Made by a program: the position numbers and the translations under genes
Notes under the pieces: model-generated
The model's database searches: none
Told to the model about the DNA's origin: nothing
What the model saw: only the letters and a program-made list of their open reading frames with translations
Assembly: GCA_963834225.1 (NCBI GenBank)
Contig: CAWIAT010000009.1
Span: forward strand, 744,001-808,000
Direction of reading: 5' to 3'
Length of the DNA: 64,000 bases
Source of the DNA: Oryzobacter sp963834225
Lineage (GTDB): Bacteria; Actinomycetota; Actinomycetes; Actinomycetales; Dermatophilaceae
Shown: piece after piece, positions 1-8,598 of the stretch
Position numbering within the stretch: the first letter of the stretch is position 1
Layout of the letters: each line of letters begins with the position of its first letter

Positions 1-826
1 CGTGCCGTGGACCTACGACGCCGAGCGCTACGGGCGGGTGGCCGAGGCCCGGCAGGTCGAGCAGCAGCTGATGGTCGACTACGAGCGCACCGACGCGTGC
101 CGGATGGCCTTCCTCCAGGAGACCCTCGACGACCCCTCCGCGGTGCCCTGCGGCCGGTGCGACGGCTGCGCCGGTCCCTGGTACCCCACCGAGGTGCCCG
201 ACACCGTCGTGGGCGCGGCCCGCGAACGACTCGCCCGGGCCGGCATCGACCTCGAGCCGCGCGTGCAGTGGCCCACCGGCATGGACCGGCTCGGGGTGCC
301 CGTCAAGGGCAGGATCCCGCCCGACGAGGCCCTCCGGCCCGGACGCGCGCTCTCCCGGCTGTCCGACCTCGGCTGGGGTCAGCGGCTGCGCGAGGTGCTC
401 CGTGAGGACGCACCCGTCTCGGCAGACCTCCTGCGCGCGTGCGTGCCGGTCCTCGCCGGCTGGGGTTGGGCGGAGCGGCCGGCCGGCGTCGTCGCGATGC
501 CGTCGCGCAGCCACCCGCAGCTCGTCTCCTCGCTCGCGTCCGGGCTCGCCGAGATCGGTCGGCTCCCGCTGCTCGGGTCGCTCGACCTCGAGCACGGCGG
601 GCCCACGGGCGAGCCCGGGGGGAACAGCGCCTTCCGGCTCGCGGGCGTGTGGGAGCGCGTCGTCGTCGGCCCCGAGCTGGCCGAGGCCGTGGGCGGCCTG
701 GCCGGGCCGGTCCTCCTCGTCGACGACCTCGTGTCGTCACGATGGACCCTGACGGTCGCCGGGCGGGCGCTACGCCTGGCGGGCGCCCCCGGGGTCCTGC
801 CCTTCGTCCTCGCCGTCGACGGCTGA
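1..826 (+). CDS. recQ: RecQ-type ATP-dependent DNA helicase, C-terminal part (5' end outside window)
   Basis: Only the last ~274 codons are in the window; the frame is open to the left edge, so the helicase motor lies upstream. RecQ helicases unwind DNA 3'-5' in recombination and repair. What is visible is the RecQ zinc-binding subdomain: Cys33, Cys50, Cys53 and Cys56 of the visible protein form the typical C-x16-C-x2-C-x2-C cluster. A winged-helix-like region follows, then a C-terminal segment (about 155-274) resembling a phosphoribosyltransferase fold, with VLLVDDLVSS near residue 237 where active enzymes have a DD-x-x-TTG loop. The TTG is missing here, so catalysis is doubtful. The gene ends in a 57-base convergent overlap with the yczE-like gene. 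Family assignment is firm; the role of the tail is unknown. Confidence 0.85.
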   Translation, partial: VPWTYDAERYGRVAEARQVEQQLMVDYERTDACRMAFLQETLDDPSAVPCGRCDGCAGPWYPTEVPDTVVGAARERLARAGIDLEPRVQWPTGMDRLGVPVKGRIPPDEALRPGRALSRLSDLGWGQRLREVLREDAPVSADLLRACVPVLAGWGWAERPAGVVAMPSRSHPQLVSSLASGLAEIGRLPLLGSLDLEHGGPTGEPGGNSAFRLAGVWERVVVGPELAEAVGGLAGPVLLVDDLVSSRWTLTVAGRALRLAGAPGVLPFVLAVDG

Positions 827-1516
827 GGGAGGTCCGGGCCGAACCGGGCGCTCGACGCGCACGGTGAGCAGCGGCAGGAAGAACTGGACGACAGGGCCGA
901 TGAGCAGCGCATAGAGCACGGTCCCGACGCCGAGGATGCCTCCGAGGAGGAAGCCGAGCACCACGACGGTCACCTCGAGGGAGGTGCGCACGAGCCGGAT
1001 CGAGCGCCCGGTCCGGCGCGCCAGGCCGGTCATCAGGCCGTCCCGCGGACCGGGGCCGAGCTGGCTGCCGATGTACATCGCGCCGGCGACGCCGTTGCCG
1101 ACGATCGCGACGAGCATGACGAGGGCTCGCCAGCCGAGCCCCTCGATGGCAGGCACCACGTGGAGCATGAGGTCGGTCGCGATCCCCACGACGACGGCGT
1201 TGGCCACGGTCCCGAGGCCGGGCCACTGCCGCAGCGGGATCCACAGCAGGAGGATGACGAACGAGGAGGCCACGACCATCTGCCCGTACGACATCGGGAC
1301 GTGCTGGATCAGCCCATAGGTGAACACGCCCCACGGCTCGAGGCCGAGCGCGGCCCGCAGCATGAGGGCCATCGTCACCCCGAACAGGGACAGGCCGACG
1401 AAGAGCTGGACGAGCCGCCGGGGCAGCCGACCGGCCCGCAGCTGCTCGATCGGGTTCATCGGCACGAGCTCGACGCGGCGAGAGGCACCACGGCGGAGCA
1501 CCTGGATCGGGGTCAT
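770..1516 (-). CDS. YczE/YitT-like integral membrane protein (DUF161-type)
   Basis: A 248-residue polytopic membrane protein with about five to six hydrophobic segments (for example around LFVGLSLFGVTMALML and VEVTVVVLGFLLGG-like stretches) and a conserved GPRDGLM loop typical of YczE-like proteins. The ATG at 1516 was chosen because the longer frame runs back across the divergent promoter; an internal ATG at 1459 is possible. Its biochemical role is unknown; transport or small-molecule sensing are only guesses. It is divergent from a MocR regulator 60 bases away, an arrangement known for the YczR subgroup of MocR proteins and yczE genes, so it is probably the regulator's target. Its last 57 bases run antisense to the recQ end. 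Confidence 0.75.
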   Translation of the reverse strand: MTPIQVLRRGASRRVELVPMNPIEQLRAGRLPRRLVQLFVGLSLFGVTMALMLRAALGLEPWGVFTYGLIQHVPMSYGQMVVASSFVILLLWIPLRQWPGLGTVANAVVVGIATDLMLHVVPAIEGLGWRALVMLVAIVGNGVAGAMYIGSQLGPGPRDGLMTGLARRTGRSIRLVRTSLEVTVVVLGFLLGGILGVGTVLYALLIGPVVQFFLPLLTVRVERPVRPGPPSAVDGEDEGQDPGGARQA

Positions 1517-1533
1517 GCCTCCATGGTGCCCCG

Positions 1534-1548
1534 AAGTGGCCTTCACTT
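1534..1548. promoter_or_regulatory. Candidate MocR operator in yczE/mocR intergenic region
   Basis: A perfect 5-base inverted repeat AAGTG-GCCTT-CACTT lies in the 60-base gap. The half-site AGTGGCC recurs directly at 1568-1574, just before the regulator's ATG. Direct plus inverted copies near both starts fit a binding site for the divergent MocR regulator. This is inferred from position and symmetry only. Confidence 0.45.
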
Positions 1549-1576
1549 CCATGGCCAATCCTGCGAGAGTGGCCAC

Positions 1577-3046
1577 ATGGCGACTCCCACCGTCTCCGCG
1601 ACCCGCACCGCCCGGCTCGTCGGCGCCCTCGTCCCGGGCCGCCCGGCCTACCAGGCGCTGGCCGATGCCCTGCGGCACGCCGTCGCCGACGGGCGGATCG
1701 CCGTCGGGACCCGCCTGCCGAGCGAGCGCGAGCTCACCGGCGCCCTCGACGTCAGCCGCACGACGGTGACGCGGGCCTACGCCGTCCTGCGCGACAGCGG
1801 CTACCTCGCCTCACGCCGCGGCTCGGGATCCGTCGCCACCCTGCCCGCCGCGAGCCGTCGCCGCGGGACCGGGTCGCTCTTCCCGGCCGACCCCGCCGAG
1901 GGCGTCATCGACCTCACCTGCGCCGCGACCCGGGCCCCCGCCGGCGTCATCGAGGCGTACGAGCGCGCCGTCGCCCGCCTGCCCGAGTACCTGTGCGGGG
2001 CCGGCTACCTCACCCTCGGCGTGCCCGAGCTGCGTGAGGTCATCGCCGACCGCTACACCCGGCGCGGCGTCGCGACCTCCCCCGACGAGGTGCTCGTCAC
2101 CTCGGGCGCGGTCGCCGGCCTCGGCGTCGTCATGCGTGCCCTCCTCGGGCGCGGCGACCGCGTCGTCGTCGAGAGCCCGACCTACCCCAACACCGTCGAC
2201 GCCCTCCGTCGCGGAGGCGCCCGGCTCGTCCCGCTCGCCATGGACCGTGACGGCTGGGACGTCCCGGAGACGGTCCGCACCGTGCGCGCCGCCGGCGCCG
2301 CGGCGGCCTTCCTCATCCCCGACTTCCACAACCCCACCGGCGCCCTGCTCGGTGACGACGACCGCGCGAGGATGGCCAGGGCCCTGCGCGCGGCCGGCAC
2401 CGTCCCCGTCGTCGACGAGACGATCGCCGAGCTCTGCCTCGACGACGACGTCGCGCTGCCCCGCCCCTTCGCCGCCCACGACCCGCGGACCGTGAGCGTC
2501 GGGAGCTCGTCGAAGTCGCACTGGGGCGGCCTGCGCACCGGGTGGATCCGCGCCCCTCACTCGGTGCTGCCGGGGCTCGTCGAGTCCCGGGTGACGACCG
2601 ACCTCGGGGCCCCCGTCCTCGAGCAGCTCGTCCTCCTCGAGCTGATGCGGACCAGCCCGGGCCTGACCGCCGAACGACGCGCCGACCTGCGCGCCGGTCG
2701 CGACGCCCTCGTCGAGGGGCTGCGCACCCACCTGCCCGACCTCGCCTTCTCCGTCCCGGTCGGTGGGCTGTCCCTGTGGTGCGAGCTGCCGCACGGCGTG
2801 GACGCCACCGCCGTCGCGGTCGCCGCGGAGGACGAGGGCCTCCTCATCGCGTCCGGTCCGCGGTTCTCCGTCGCCGGCGGGCTCGACCGGTGGGTGCGGC
2901 TGCCCTACGTCCTGGACCCCCTGACGATGGCGACCGCCGCCGAGCGCCTGGCCCGAGCCGTCGCCACCGTGGCCGGCGGGCACGGCGGCCGGGTCACGGC
3001 GGACCGCGCCGCCCGCCACCGCCCCTCGCGCCCCCTCGTGGCCTGA
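1577..3046 (+). CDS. MocR-family transcriptional regulator (GntR HTH fused to class I aminotransferase domain)
   Basis: 489 residues. The N-terminal GntR winged helix (about 20-90) includes the RLPSERELTGALDVSRTTV motif. The remainder is a fold-type I PLP aminotransferase domain with the HNPTG motif near 250 and the Schiff-base lysine in SSSKSHWGG (about Lys313). In this family the aminotransferase domain usually senses PLP or an amino compound instead of catalysing transamination. The ATG at 1577 starts just before the HTH and avoids running through the opposite promoter. Divergence from a yczE-like gene matches the YczR subgroup, so it probably controls that gene and itself. The ligand is unknown. 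Confidence 0.88.
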   Translation: MATPTVSATRTARLVGALVPGRPAYQALADALRHAVADGRIAVGTRLPSERELTGALDVSRTTVTRAYAVLRDSGYLASRRGSGSVATLPAASRRRGTGSLFPADPAEGVIDLTCAATRAPAGVIEAYERAVARLPEYLCGAGYLTLGVPELREVIADRYTRRGVATSPDEVLVTSGAVAGLGVVMRALLGRGDRVVVESPTYPNTVDALRRGGARLVPLAMDRDGWDVPETVRTVRAAGAAAAFLIPDFHNPTGALLGDDDRARMARALRAAGTVPVVDETIAELCLDDDVALPRPFAAHDPRTVSVGSSSKSHWGGLRTGWIRAPHSVLPGLVESRVTTDLGAPVLEQLVLLELMRTSPGLTAERRADLRAGRDALVEGLRTHLPDLAFSVPVGGLSLWCELPHGVDATAVAVAAEDEGLLIASGPRFSVAGGLDRWVRLPYVLDPLTMATAAERLARAVATVAGGHGGRVTADRAARHRPSRPLVA

Positions 3047-3060
3047 CTAGGGTTGGCCCG

Positions 3061-4032
3061 GTGACGACCGAGCAGCCCGCGCCCCTCCTCGACCTCCTCG
3101 CCACGCTCGACCTCGAGGAGCTGGGCTCGGCCCAGGTCAGCGTCCAGCCGCTGTCGACCGCCGGCGGCCTCTCCGGCGCCGACGCCGTCCCCCTCCCCGA
3201 GACCTTCGCCGAGGACATCACCCTCTTCCGCGGCCAGAGCCAGAAGCAGCCCCACGGACGGGTCTTCGGCGGTCAGGTCCTCGCGCAGGGGGTCGTGGCC
3301 AGTGGTCGCACCGTCCGGGCCGTCGAGGGCGGCGCCGACCGTCGGCTGCACTCCCTCCACGCGTACTTCATGCGGCCGGGTGACGACACCCAGCCGATCA
3401 CCTTCAGCGTCGAGCGGATGCGCGACGGCCGGTCGTTCTCGACCCGCCGGGTCCACGCCATCCAGCACGGCAAGCCGATCCTGTCGATGAGCTGCTCCTT
3501 CCAGGTGCCCGACGCCGGCCTCGACCACCAGGACACCGCCCCGGTCGTCGCGGAGCCGATGACCCTCCCCTCGCTCGCCGACGTCTTCGCGGGGGTCGAC
3601 CACCCCACGGCCCGGCACATCGTCGAGGGCCGCGCCATCGAGCAGCGGCACGTCGAGGGCCACCTCTTCGTCGAGCCGGCGAGCGAGCGGGTGGCCGACC
3701 AGAACGTGTGGATGCGCGCCATCGGCGAGCTCCCCGACGACCCGCTCGTCCACGAGGCCGTCCTCGCCTACGCCTCGGACTACTCGCTCCTCGAGTCGAT
3801 CCTGCGCCGGCACGGTCGACCCTGGACGACCCGGGGGCTGCGCGTCGCGAGCCTCGACCACGCGATGTGGTTCCACCGCCCGGCGCGCGCCGACCAGTGG
3901 CTGCTCTACGCCCAGCACTCCCCGTCGGCACAGGGCGGCCGCGGCCTCGGGATCGGCCGGATGTTCACCGCCGACGGGGCCCTCGTGGCGACCGTGGCCC
4001 AGGAGGGCATGGTCCGCGTCCCCTCCGAGTAG
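3061..4032 (+). CDS. tesB: Acyl-CoA thioesterase II (TesB-like)
   Basis: 323 residues with two hot-dog domains, hydrolysing acyl-CoAs to free fatty acid and CoA in the cytosol. The first domain carries LFRGQSQ and RVFGGQVLAQ. The second has the residues expected for the Asp-Ser/Thr-Gln triad: Asp near 240 (ASDYSLL), Ser near 264 (VASLDHAMWFHR) and Gln near 317 (VAQEGMVR). The GTG at 3061 was chosen because it lies 14 bases after the mocR stop and begins the conserved protein; longer frames read back into mocR. It could be co-transcribed with mocR. It is about 30 residues longer than E. coli TesB at the N-terminus. Confidence in function is high. Confidence 0.92.
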   Translation: MTTEQPAPLLDLLATLDLEELGSAQVSVQPLSTAGGLSGADAVPLPETFAEDITLFRGQSQKQPHGRVFGGQVLAQGVVASGRTVRAVEGGADRRLHSLHAYFMRPGDDTQPITFSVERMRDGRSFSTRRVHAIQHGKPILSMSCSFQVPDAGLDHQDTAPVVAEPMTLPSLADVFAGVDHPTARHIVEGRAIEQRHVEGHLFVEPASERVADQNVWMRAIGELPDDPLVHEAVLAYASDYSLLESILRRHGRPWTTRGLRVASLDHAMWFHRPARADQWLLYAQHSPSAQGGRGLGIGRMFTADGALVATVAQEGMVRVPSE

Positions 4033-4050
4033 CCCTCGACTTCTTGCGAC

Positions 4051-4095
4051 CCACCCACCGCCGGGGCGCCCGAGCAGGGCTCTCGCGGTGGGTGG
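4051..4095. terminator. Candidate bidirectional terminator between tesB and the ABC operon
   Basis: Inverted repeat CCACCCACCGC (4051-4061) and GCGGTGGGTGG (4085-4095) between two convergent genes, with a 23-base loop and no long T-run. It would serve tesB on + and the ABC operon on -. Confidence 0.4.
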
Positions 4096-4102
4096 ACTGC
4101 AA

Positions 4103-4792
4103 TCAGTGGGGGGTCGACGCGGTGACGAGCCGGCCGTCGGCGATCTCGAGGACGCGGTCGGCGATGGAGAGCAGGGCCGGGTCGTGCGTCGAGACCACCG
4201 TCGTCATCGACTCCTCCGTCGCGAGCCGCGCGATGAGCGTCATGATGTCGCGCGCCGTCTCGGAGTCGAGCTGACCGGTGGGCTCGTCGGCGAGGAGCAG
4301 GGTCGGCCGCGAGGCGAGCGCCCGGGCCAGGGCCACCCGCTGCTGCTGGCCGCCCGAGAGCTCGCCGGGCCGCTGGTTGACGTGGGGACCCAGGCCCACG
4401 TGGTCGAGGGCCTCGGCGACGCGGGCCTCGCGCTCGACCGGGTCGAGGGAGACGAGCCGCAGCGGGACCCCGACGTTCTCGCGGGCCGTGAGGATCGGCA
4501 CGAGGCCGAAGGACTGGAACACGTACGAGACGTGCCCCCGACGCAGCGCGAGCAGGCCGGCGTCGTCCATCGCGGTGACGTCCTCGCCGTCGATGACGAC
4601 CTGGCCGGAGTCCGGACGGTCGAGGCCGCCGATGACGTTGAGCAGCGTCGTCTTCCCCGAGCCGGACCGCCCTCGCACGGCGAGGAGCTCACCGCGCGCG
4701 GCGGCCAGCGAGACGCCCTGCAGGGCGTGCACCTCGCCGGCACCGGAGCGGAAGGTGCGGTGGACGTCGTGCACCTCGAGGTGGGTCGTCAT
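4103..4792 (-). CDS. ABC transporter ATP-binding protein (MacB/LolD family)
   Basis: 229 residues, a single nucleotide-binding domain: Walker A GRSGSGKTT near residue 40, Q-loop YVFQSFG, signature LSGGQQQR and Walker B LLLADEPTGQLDSE. This is typical of LolD/MacB ATPases that power FtsX-like permeases in extrusion of lipids, peptides or drugs, not uptake. The ATG at 4792 overlaps the upstream stop (ATGA at 4789-4792); a longer in-frame reading would lie inside the neighbouring gene. It is the last gene of a four-gene operon with a second ATPase and two large permeases. The substrate cannot be read from the sequence. Confidence 0.9.
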   Translation of the reverse strand: MTTHLEVHDVHRTFRSGAGEVHALQGVSLAAARGELLAVRGRSGSGKTTLLNVIGGLDRPDSGQVVIDGEDVTAMDDAGLLALRRGHVSYVFQSFGLVPILTARENVGVPLRLVSLDPVEREARVAEALDHVGLGPHVNQRPGELSGGQQQRVALARALASRPTLLLADEPTGQLDSETARDIMTLIARLATEESMTTVVSTHDPALLSIADRVLEIADGRLVTASTPH

Positions 4793-5724
4793 GCCTCGTC
4801 CTCCTCGCCGCGACGGGACGGCCACACGCCGATGTGGTCGGCCTCGAGGTCGAGGCGCACCCGGTCCTTCATCTCGAGCGACGTCGTGAACGACTTCGGG
4901 AGCTGGAGGCGCCCGGCGCGGTCGAGCACGGCGAACTCCTCGGCGACCACGCCCTCGTTGCCGTGCTCGTCGACGGCGGTGCGGCGGCGGACCTCCGAGG
5001 ACGTCCGACCGTCGCGGATCCCGACCGTTCGCGCGACGTGCTCGCTGACCTTGGGGTCGTGGGTCACGACGAGGACGGTGGTCCCGAACACCGTGTTGGC
5101 CTGGCGGATCGCGGCGAACACCTCGTCGCCGCTGCGGCTGTCGAGCTCACCGGTCGGCTCGTCGGCGAGGAGGACGCGGGGCCGGTTCGCGAGCGCGACC
5201 CCGAGCGCCACCCGCTGTTGCTGGCCGCCCGACATCTCGTGCGGCCGCCGGTCGGCGCAGTCGGCGACCCCGAGGATGTCGAGGGTCTCCCTCGCGCGTG
5301 ACTCCCTCTCGCCGCGGGCCAGCGAGGCCAGCGCCATCGGCAGCTCGACGTTCTCGAGCGCGGTGAGGTACGGGAAGAGGTTCGCCCCGGCCTGCTGGTA
5401 GAGGAACCCGACGGTGTGGCGGCGGTAGCGCAACCGGTCGCGGGTCGACATCGCGAGGAGGTCGCGGCCGGCGACCCGCACGAGGCCGGCGCTCGGGGTG
5501 TCGAGGCCCGAGAGGATCGTCAGCAGCGTGGACTTGCCCGACCCGGACGCGCCGACGAGCGCGACGAGCTCGCCCCGCCCGATCGTGAGGTCGAGGCCCT
5601 GGAGCGCCACGACCTCGACCCCCTCGGACGTGAAGATCCGCACGAGGTTGTCGCACACGATGTGGGGACCGGTCCCCTCGTCGGCGTCGGTCGGCCGACG
5701 GCGTCGGGTCGTCGTGGTGCTCAT
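4789..5724 (-). CDS. ABC transporter ATP-binding protein with C-terminal AbrB-like extension
   Basis: 311 residues. Residues about 20-245 are a MacB/LolD-type ATPase: Walker A GASGSGKST, FLYQQAG Q-loop, MSGGQQQR signature and LLADEPTGELDSRSGDE. Beyond it, residues about 264-303 read LDRAGRLQLPKSF and then KDRVRLDLEADHIGVWP. This strongly resembles the swapped-hairpin DNA-binding domain of AbrB/SpoVT/MazE proteins, which is not part of ordinary LolD ATPases. It starts with ATG and overlaps both neighbours by four bases, so it is tightly co-expressed. It energises one or both permeases upstream. Whether the tail binds DNA, dimerises or regulates is unknown. Confidence 0.88.
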   Translation of the reverse strand: MSTTTTRRRRPTDADEGTGPHIVCDNLVRIFTSEGVEVVALQGLDLTIGRGELVALVGASGSGKSTLLTILSGLDTPSAGLVRVAGRDLLAMSTRDRLRYRRHTVGFLYQQAGANLFPYLTALENVELPMALASLARGERESRARETLDILGVADCADRRPHEMSGGQQQRVALGVALANRPRVLLADEPTGELDSRSGDEVFAAIRQANTVFGTTVLVVTHDPKVSEHVARTVGIRDGRTSSEVRRRTAVDEHGNEGVVAEEFAVLDRAGRLQLPKSFTTSLEMKDRVRLDLEADHIGVWPSRRGEEDEA

Positions 5725-8598
5725 GCGGAGTCTCCTCTGCGCAGGTGCTGGGCGAGGTCACCGTGTCGGGCCGACACGGCATCGGTGAGGAGCGCGAGCG
5801 CTCCGAGGACGAGGACGCCGCCTCCCGCGAGCAGGCCGGAGAGCGGCCGCGGCTCGATGGGCAGGCGAGCTGCTGCCCCGGTGAACGGGGCGAGGTCGAG
5901 GGCCTCCGAGACCGCGACGGGGGCGGACACGCCGACGGCGACGCCGGCGAGGACGCCGACGACGAGCAGGGGCATGACCTCGGCCCACGCCAGCCGTCGC
6001 TCGCCGCCGTGCGGCAGGCCGAGGGTCCGCAGCCGGATGACGAGCTGGGTGCGGGCGGGTCGGGTCGTGGCGAGGAGGAGCAGGAGGGCGAGCAGCGTCA
6101 GCACGGCGCCGAGGACCGTGCCGGCGAGGAAGGCGGCCGTGACGAAGCCGGCGAGGGCGCGGTCGGCGACCGCACTGGTGAGCCCGTCGACGGTGACGAC
6201 ACCCGTGACGAGCCCACCGATCTCGGACCGGTCGGACCTCGCCTGCCGGGCCAGCGCAGCCTGGGCGGCCGAGGACGCCTTGAGGAGAACGGTGTTCGGC
6301 TGTGTCGTCGCCTGTGCGGTGGTCAGCGCGTCGAGCGGGACGAGGGCGACGACGCCCTCGCGTCCACCGAACGCCCGCACCAGGCCGGGCGCGGTGCCCA
6401 CCCTCCGGGCGGGGATCGAGGTCCCCCGCACGACGAGGTCGAACGTGTCGGCACCCGGGCCGCCGCTGAGGACCACGGGCAGCGCGCCGCCGGACATCGC
6501 CATCGACGGCAGGTCGACCTCGACGGGGGTGCCGCGCAGCACCGCCTCGTAGGCGACCGGGTCGACCGCGAGGACGCGTGACCAGCGACTCCCTGCCGTC
6601 GACGACGACACCGGAGCTGCGCTCGACGAGGGCCGGCAGGGCCGCCGTCACCCCCGCCCGGGAGGCGAGCCCCTCGACGTCGCGGGGGTCGATGCGGGCC
6701 GCGTCGACCCGGGCGTCGGCGCCGACGGCGCGGTGGGCGGCGAGGTCGCGCTGGGCCTCGACCGTGGCCGAGAGGGTCGACATCAGGGCCACGAGCGTGG
6801 TCCCGACGACAAGGGCGGTGACGGGCACGGCGGCCGACGCACCGGTCCGGGCGGCGCGGGTCAGCCCGACGTGGGCGACGAGCCCCCTCCCCCGGGCCGC
6901 GAGCCGCGCCATCAGGCCGACCGGCCACGGGAGGAACCGGATGGCCAGGACCGAGGCGGCGAGCGCGATGAGCACCGGGGTCACCGTGGCGAACCAGTCG
7001 GTGCGGCCGGCGGCGATGACCTCGCCGCGGCTGCGGACGGTCGTCACCGCGCTGACGGCGAGGGCGATCACGACGACCTCCAGGACGACGCGGCGCGCCG
7101 CTCGGCCGAGGTCGCGGGTCTCGTCGGGGACCTCCTCGATGGCACCGAGCCGGCGCCACGTCACGGCGACCGCGGCGAGCAGCGGGAGGAGGACGACGAG
7201 CGCCACCTCGACGAGGGTCCCGCGGGGCACCGATCCCGGGAGCACCAGGGCGGTGACGACGCAGGCGAGCAGCGCCGCCGGGACGCCGAGGGCGGCGGTC
7301 CACGCCGCGACGAGCCCCAGGACCACCCCCGTCGAGGCGCCGCGGCTGCGCAGGAGGCGCACCTCCGCGCCCCGTCGGCCGGCCCCGACGAGCGCGGTGA
7401 GCCCGAGGACGAGGACGGCGAGCGCCGTGACGCCACCGGTGACGAAGGACGTCAGGACGTCGGTGACCGCGACGTCGCGGTCGTACCGGTCCAGGAGGGC
7501 GGCGAGACCGGTGATGACCGTCGGACGCTCCGGGACCGCCAGCCAGACGTCCTGGTCGGTGTCGAGCGTCACGAGCAGGCTGCGGACCACCGCCGCGTCG
7601 GTCCGCACGATCCTCCCCTCGTCGATCCGGTACCGCCACGAGTGGTCGAACGCCGGTGAGGGGGTGGGGCTCTCCCCGCGCGGGATGCGCCAGATGCCGT
7701 CGGCCACGGCGGCGTAGCTCGACAGCGGTGCGACGAGGGCGGCCTGGTCCTTGGTCTCGCCCTGCCCGAAGGGGATCTTGGCGACACCGAGCATCCGCGG
7801 CTCCGCGGCCCACACGTCGGTCGTGCCGTCGAGCGGCTCGTAGGTCCCGGAGATCGACACGACGGTCGGCGTGACCCGGCGCAGGGCGTCCGGCGACGGG
7901 GTGAGCTCGAGGACGTCACCGACCTCGACCCCCCACGCACTGGCCGTGCGCGCACTGACCGCCATCGGCACGACGGAGACGGCGTGCGCCTGCCCCGTCG
8001 GCGTCGTGATGGCGCGGGTCGTCGTCGGGGCGCCGGGACGGCCACCCTCGACCCACCGCACGCCGTCGGTGACGACGTCGTCGAGCCGCAGGACGACCTC
8101 GACGAGCGACACCGACAACGTCGTACCACGCCCCTGGACCACGACGAAGGGGTCGGTCAGGGCGGTGTGCCGGGGGGTCCCGAGGAGCCGCGCCGCGCGA
8201 GGGTCCGTCGCCGTCGCGACCGCCTCGTCGACGGTCGCGAAGGGCGGGCTCGCGCTCGTGCCGGTCGTCGAGCTCGGCAGGGCCACGCCGTCGACCGCCC
8301 GGGGGGTGAGGCGCAGGGTCAGGTCGCGCTCGGCCGAGCCGGCGAGGCGGACCGCGTCGGCGAGGCCTCGGTCCTGGGCGCCGGCCGCGAGCTGCGGCAG
8401 GGCGACGAGGAAGGCCGTGGTCACGAGGGCGAGGACGGCGAGCAGGAAGGACGCGCCACGGGACGGGGCGAACCCGTGCCGCAGGTGCTGCCAGGGACCG
8501 AAGTCGCCACGCGACCGGGTCGCCACGTGCCGACCCCCGCGGCCGGGGTCGCCCGACGCCACGTGGTCTGCGCGCGGCTGCACGTGCCGCCCGGTCAC
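5721..8598 (-). CDS. FtsX/MacB-like ABC transporter permease (frameshifted in this sequence)
   Basis: Reconstructed length about 958 residues. N-terminal TM (SFLLAVLALVTTAFLVAL), large extracellular domain, then FtsX-type TM bundles, with a final bundle near the C-terminus ending ARHGDLAQHLRRGDSA. The frame breaks near 6575-6585, where one extra base separates ESLVT from VLAVDPVAYEAVLRG; skipping it restores one continuous protein. The start is taken as the GTG at 8598, which overlaps the upstream stop as GTGA; the end overlaps the next ATPase gene as ATGA. It forms the export channel with its sister permease and the two ATPases. The single shift in an otherwise well-kept gene looks like a sequence error. 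Confidence 0.82.

Noticed and set aside
4789..5724. AbrB-like tail as an antitoxin of a toxin-antitoxin pair
   Set aside because: It is part of the ATPase reading frame, and no toxin-type gene (PIN, MazF, RelE) adjoins it.
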